A stretch of DNA of 6,605 bases, taken from the NCBI GenBank assembly GCA_022798155.1, contig JAAWLY010000122.1, positions 1 to 6,605 on the forward strand. The letters are read 5' to 3'. The DNA is from Lawsonibacter sp. GTDB lineage: Bacteria; Bacillota; Clostridia; Oscillospirales; Oscillospiraceae. A model generated the notes under the pieces. That model did not search any database and was not told the origin of the DNA. It worked only from the letters and a program-made list of their open reading frames with translations. The position numbers were made by a program, and so were the translations under genes. Position 1 is the first letter of the stretch. Every line of letters starts with the position of its first letter. Below are positions 4,814 to 6,605 of the stretch, piece by piece.

Positions 4814-4987
4814 TCAGATAAATTGGTTGCGCTCGGGGCTGTAGCGGTAGTTCACGCCCTCCAGCCTGCGCTCCAGCTCCTCCTGGTCGGCGTCCAAGGC
4901 GGCGCACAGCTCGTCCAGGCCGTCGTACTCGTCCCGGAGCTTTGTATTCACGTAGCTGAGTAAAATGATGGGGTCTTGGGGAAGCAT
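4814..4987 (-). CDS. DUF4250 domain-containing small protein
   Basis: This 57-residue ORF begins MLPQDPIILLSYVNTKLRDE and ends YSPERNQFI. The MxPQDPxILLSxxNTKLRD opening and the NQF end are the pattern I recall for DUF4250, a short family of unknown function in Firmicutes. The middle, about residues 18-44, is acidic and likely helical (LDELCAALDADQEELERRLE). The start at 4987 has an excellent AGGAGG (4995-5000) 7 nt upstream. It lies downstream of alaS on the same strand, 66 nt after the alaS stop, and ends just before a terminator, so it is probably co-transcribed with alaS. The frame overlaps a longer shadow frame, which is why it is easy to miss. Confidence 0.88.
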   Translation of the reverse strand: MLPQDPIILLSYVNTKLRDEYDGLDELCAALDADQEELERRLEGVNYRYSPERNQFI

Positions 4988-4999
4988 GGGCAAACCTCC

Positions 5000-5050
5000 T
5001 TACTCGGGCCGCTCCAGGCCCAGCACATCGTAGTAGTCGTCTCTGGTCAT
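5000..5050 (-). CDS. 16-codon ORF with J-domain-like start
   Basis: The ORF reads MTRDDYYDVLGLERPE and stops. DYYDVLGL is the hallmark first-helix sequence of DnaJ J-domains (typically DYYEVLGV), but the rest, including the HPD motif, is absent. It starts 3 bp after the alaS stop codon with no good Shine-Dalgarno sequence, so it would be translated by coupling to alaS. Its stop overlaps the ribosome binding site of the DUF4250 gene and it is in the same frame as that gene. It could be a relic of a J-domain gene, a coupling peptide, or chance. Confidence 0.3.
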   Translation of the reverse strand: MTRDDYYDVLGLERPE

Positions 5051-5053
5051 GGC

Positions 5054-6605
5054 TCACAGTCCCAGCTTCATAGACACCACGTTGTCCACCATGGCCAGGG
5101 CGTTGTCCACCATCAGCGGGTCCTTGCCGCCGCCCATGGCGGAATCGGGCTTGCCGCCGCCGGAGCCGCCGGCGATGGCGGACACCTGCTTAATCATATC
5201 CCCGGCCTTGATGCCCTTTTTCACCGCCTCCTTGCCGCAGGCGCACAGGAAGGTGATCTTCTCCCCGCTGACGGAAGCCAGCACGGCCACAACATTGGGG
5301 TCCTTGTCCCGGAGCAGGTCGCCCATCTGGCGCAGGCGGGCGCCGTCCGCTTCGGAGACGGTGGCGGTGATGACCTTCAGCCCCCCCACCTCGTGGGCGC
5401 CGAAGAGGATGCGGTCCGTCTCGCCGGCGGCTTCCTTGGCCAGCAGCTTGTCGACCCGCTGGCGCAGGGCCTTCATCTCCGCCATGGCGGCCTCGGCCTT
5501 CTCCCGCAGCTCGCCGGGCTTGGCCTTCAGGGCGGCGGCGGCCTGGAAGATCAGCTCCTGGTTGCGGTTCATGGTCTCCAGGGACACCCGGCCGGTAGTG
5601 GCCTCGATACGGCGCACCCCAGCGGCCACGGAGAACTCGCTGGTGATGTGGAACACCCCCACTTTCGCGGTGTTGTCCAGGTGGGTGCCGCCGCAGAATT
5701 CTACGGAGAAGCCGCCGCCCATCTCCACTACCCGGACGGTGTCGCCGTACTTCTCGCCGAACAGGGCGATGGCCCCCTTCTTCTTGGCCTCCTCGATGGG
5801 CAGCACCTCGGTGGTGATGTCGCCGCCCATGAGCACCATATCGTTGACGATGGCGCTCACCCGGCCCAGCTCCTCGGGGGTCATGGCGGAGAAGTGGGTG
5901 AAGTCGAAGCGCAGGCGGTCGGGCTCCACCAGGGAGCCGGACTGGTGGACGTGGTCGCCCAGCACGGAGCGCAGGGCGGCGTCCAGCAGGTGGGTGGCGG
6001 AGTGGGCCCGCATGATGGCCTGACGGCGCTGGGTGTCGATGTGGGCCCGCACCACATCGCCCACCTTGAGGGATCCCTCGGCCATTTTACCGTAGTGCAT
6101 ATACTTGCCGCCCTTGTTCTTCTGCACGTCGGTGACCTCAAAGAGCAGGCCGTGCTCACCGCTGCGGGCGATCTGGCCGTGGTCGGCCACCTGGCCGCCC
6201 ATCTCGGCGTAGAAGGGGGTCTTGTCCAGCACGACGATGGCCTCCACCCCGGAGACGATCTCCTCCACCTGCTGGCCCTCGGCCACGATGGCCACCACCT
6301 TGGCGTCCATGACCGCGTTCTCGGTGTAGCCCACAAACTCGGTGGCGGGGACTTCCTTGCCGAACTCCACACCGGCCCAGCCCAGGTCGCCCAGGGCCTC
6401 CCGGGCCTTCCGGGCCCGCTGGCGCTGTTCCTCCATCTGCTTGTGGAACTCCTTCTCATCCAGGGCCATGCCCTGCTCCTCCACCATCTCCAGGGTCAGG
6501 TCCACCGGGAAGCCGTAGGTGTCGTAGAGCTTGAAGGCGTCCGCCCCGGAGAAGGTCTTCTCCCCCTTTTCCTGGTGGCCCTTGAGCATGTCAGAGAAAA
6601 TTTTC
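5054..6605 (-). CDS. alaS: Alanine--tRNA ligase, C-terminal part
   Basis: The gene runs leftward and enters from beyond the right edge; the last 516 codons are visible, against about 870-880 for the full enzyme. AlaRS charges tRNA-Ala in the cytoplasm and hydrolyses mischarged Ser- and Gly-tRNA. The missing part is the aminoacylation core. The visible part starts near the end of the tRNA-recognition region (FKLYDTYGFPVDLT), continues into the editing half with TPFYAEMGGQVADHG, and carries the zinc/editing motif HSATH (5990-6004, about fragment residue 201) and its partner CGGTH (5681-5695, about residue 304). An alanine/lysine/glutamate-rich coiled-coil segment (about 350-390) leads to the DHHA1-type C-Ala domain, ending with a glycine-rich stretch (AGGSGGGKPDSAMGGGKDP) before the last 20 residues. 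Nothing looks damaged. A 16-codon ORF and a DUF4250 gene follow. Confidence 0.97.
   Translation of the reverse strand, partial: KIFSDMLKGHQEKGEKTFSGADAFKLYDTYGFPVDLTLEMVEEQGMALDEKEFHKQMEEQRQRARKAREALGDLGWAGVEFGKEVPATEFVGYTENAVMDAKVVAIVAEGQQVEEIVSGVEAIVVLDKTPFYAEMGGQVADHGQIARSGEHGLLFEVTDVQKNKGGKYMHYGKMAEGSLKVGDVVRAHIDTQRRQAIMRAHSATHLLDAALRSVLGDHVHQSGSLVEPDRLRFDFTHFSAMTPEELGRVSAIVNDMVLMGGDITTEVLPIEEAKKKGAIALFGEKYGDTVRVVEMGGGFSVEFCGGTHLDNTAKVGVFHITSEFSVAAGVRRIEATTGRVSLETMNRNQELIFQAAAALKAKPGELREKAEAAMAEMKALRQRVDKLLAKEAAGETDRILFGAHEVGGLKVITATVSEADGARLRQMGDLLRDKDPNVVAVLASVSGEKITFLCACGKEAVKKGIKAGDMIKQVSAIAGGSGGGKPDSAMGGGKDPLMVDNALAMVDNVVSMKLGL

Noticed and set aside
4758..5057. 99-codon minus-strand frame over the DUF4250 region
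   Set aside because: Arg/Pro/Gly-rich shadow; the 57-codon DUF4250 frame on the same strand has a family match and a strong ribosome binding site.
5049..6023. Long plus-strand open frame (324 codons) opposite alaS
   Set aside because: Ser/Pro/Thr/Arg-rich translation typical of the antisense of a GC-rich gene; the minus strand carries clear AlaRS motifs over the same bases.

Overview
The window suggests a GC-rich member of the Clostridia, most likely near the Oscillospiraceae (Flavonifractor/Pseudoflavonifractor-like). The grounds are protein style and gene content: an alaS followed by a DUF4250 gene, a LacI-family regulator paired with a MATE exporter, strong GGAGG ribosome binding sites, a tRNA with encoded CCA, and GC-rich third codon positions. 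This placement is inference from sequence style; no database search was run.

Layout on the plus strand: 1-68 is the 3' part of a tRNA-Leu(CAG), followed by a perfect intrinsic terminator at 70-98. A well-formed promoter (186-214) then drives a LacI-family repressor (389-1399), with a possible 38-codon upstream ORF (294-410) overlapping its start. Two near-identical operator-like dyads, 21 bp apart, lie across the repressor's stop codon (1386-1422). A hairpin that buries a Shine-Dalgarno sequence (1434-1468) follows, then a MATE-family multidrug/cation antiporter (1478-2836). A second, independent promoter (2920-2949) leads into a structured leader with a terminator-like hairpin at the transcript's 5' end (2958-3010) and a long hairpin just before the ribosome binding site (3034-3087). 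Behind it is a second, MepA-like MATE gene. It is split by an apparent one-base frameshift near 3772 into a 222-residue N-lobe (3110-3778) and a 254-residue C-lobe (3775-4539) that overlap as ATGA. Hairpins at 4546-4564 and 4576-4604 close this block.

Layout on the minus strand, convergent with the above: alaS (its last 516 codons, running off the right edge), a 16-codon ORF with a J-domain-like sequence 3 bp after alaS, a DUF4250 gene (4814-4987), and a terminator hairpin at 4780-4807. The stretch 4605-4779 holds no convincing gene, only an unexplained 27-codon frame and a plus-strand promoter-like sequence with a dyad.

The likely working unit is a ligand-responsive LacI repressor controlling its adjacent MATE exporter. 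A second MATE gene has its own promoter and RNA-level control and is either newly broken or expressed as two half-transporters. The alaS cluster is housekeeping. No CRISPR array, insertion sequence, integrase or phage gene is visible.
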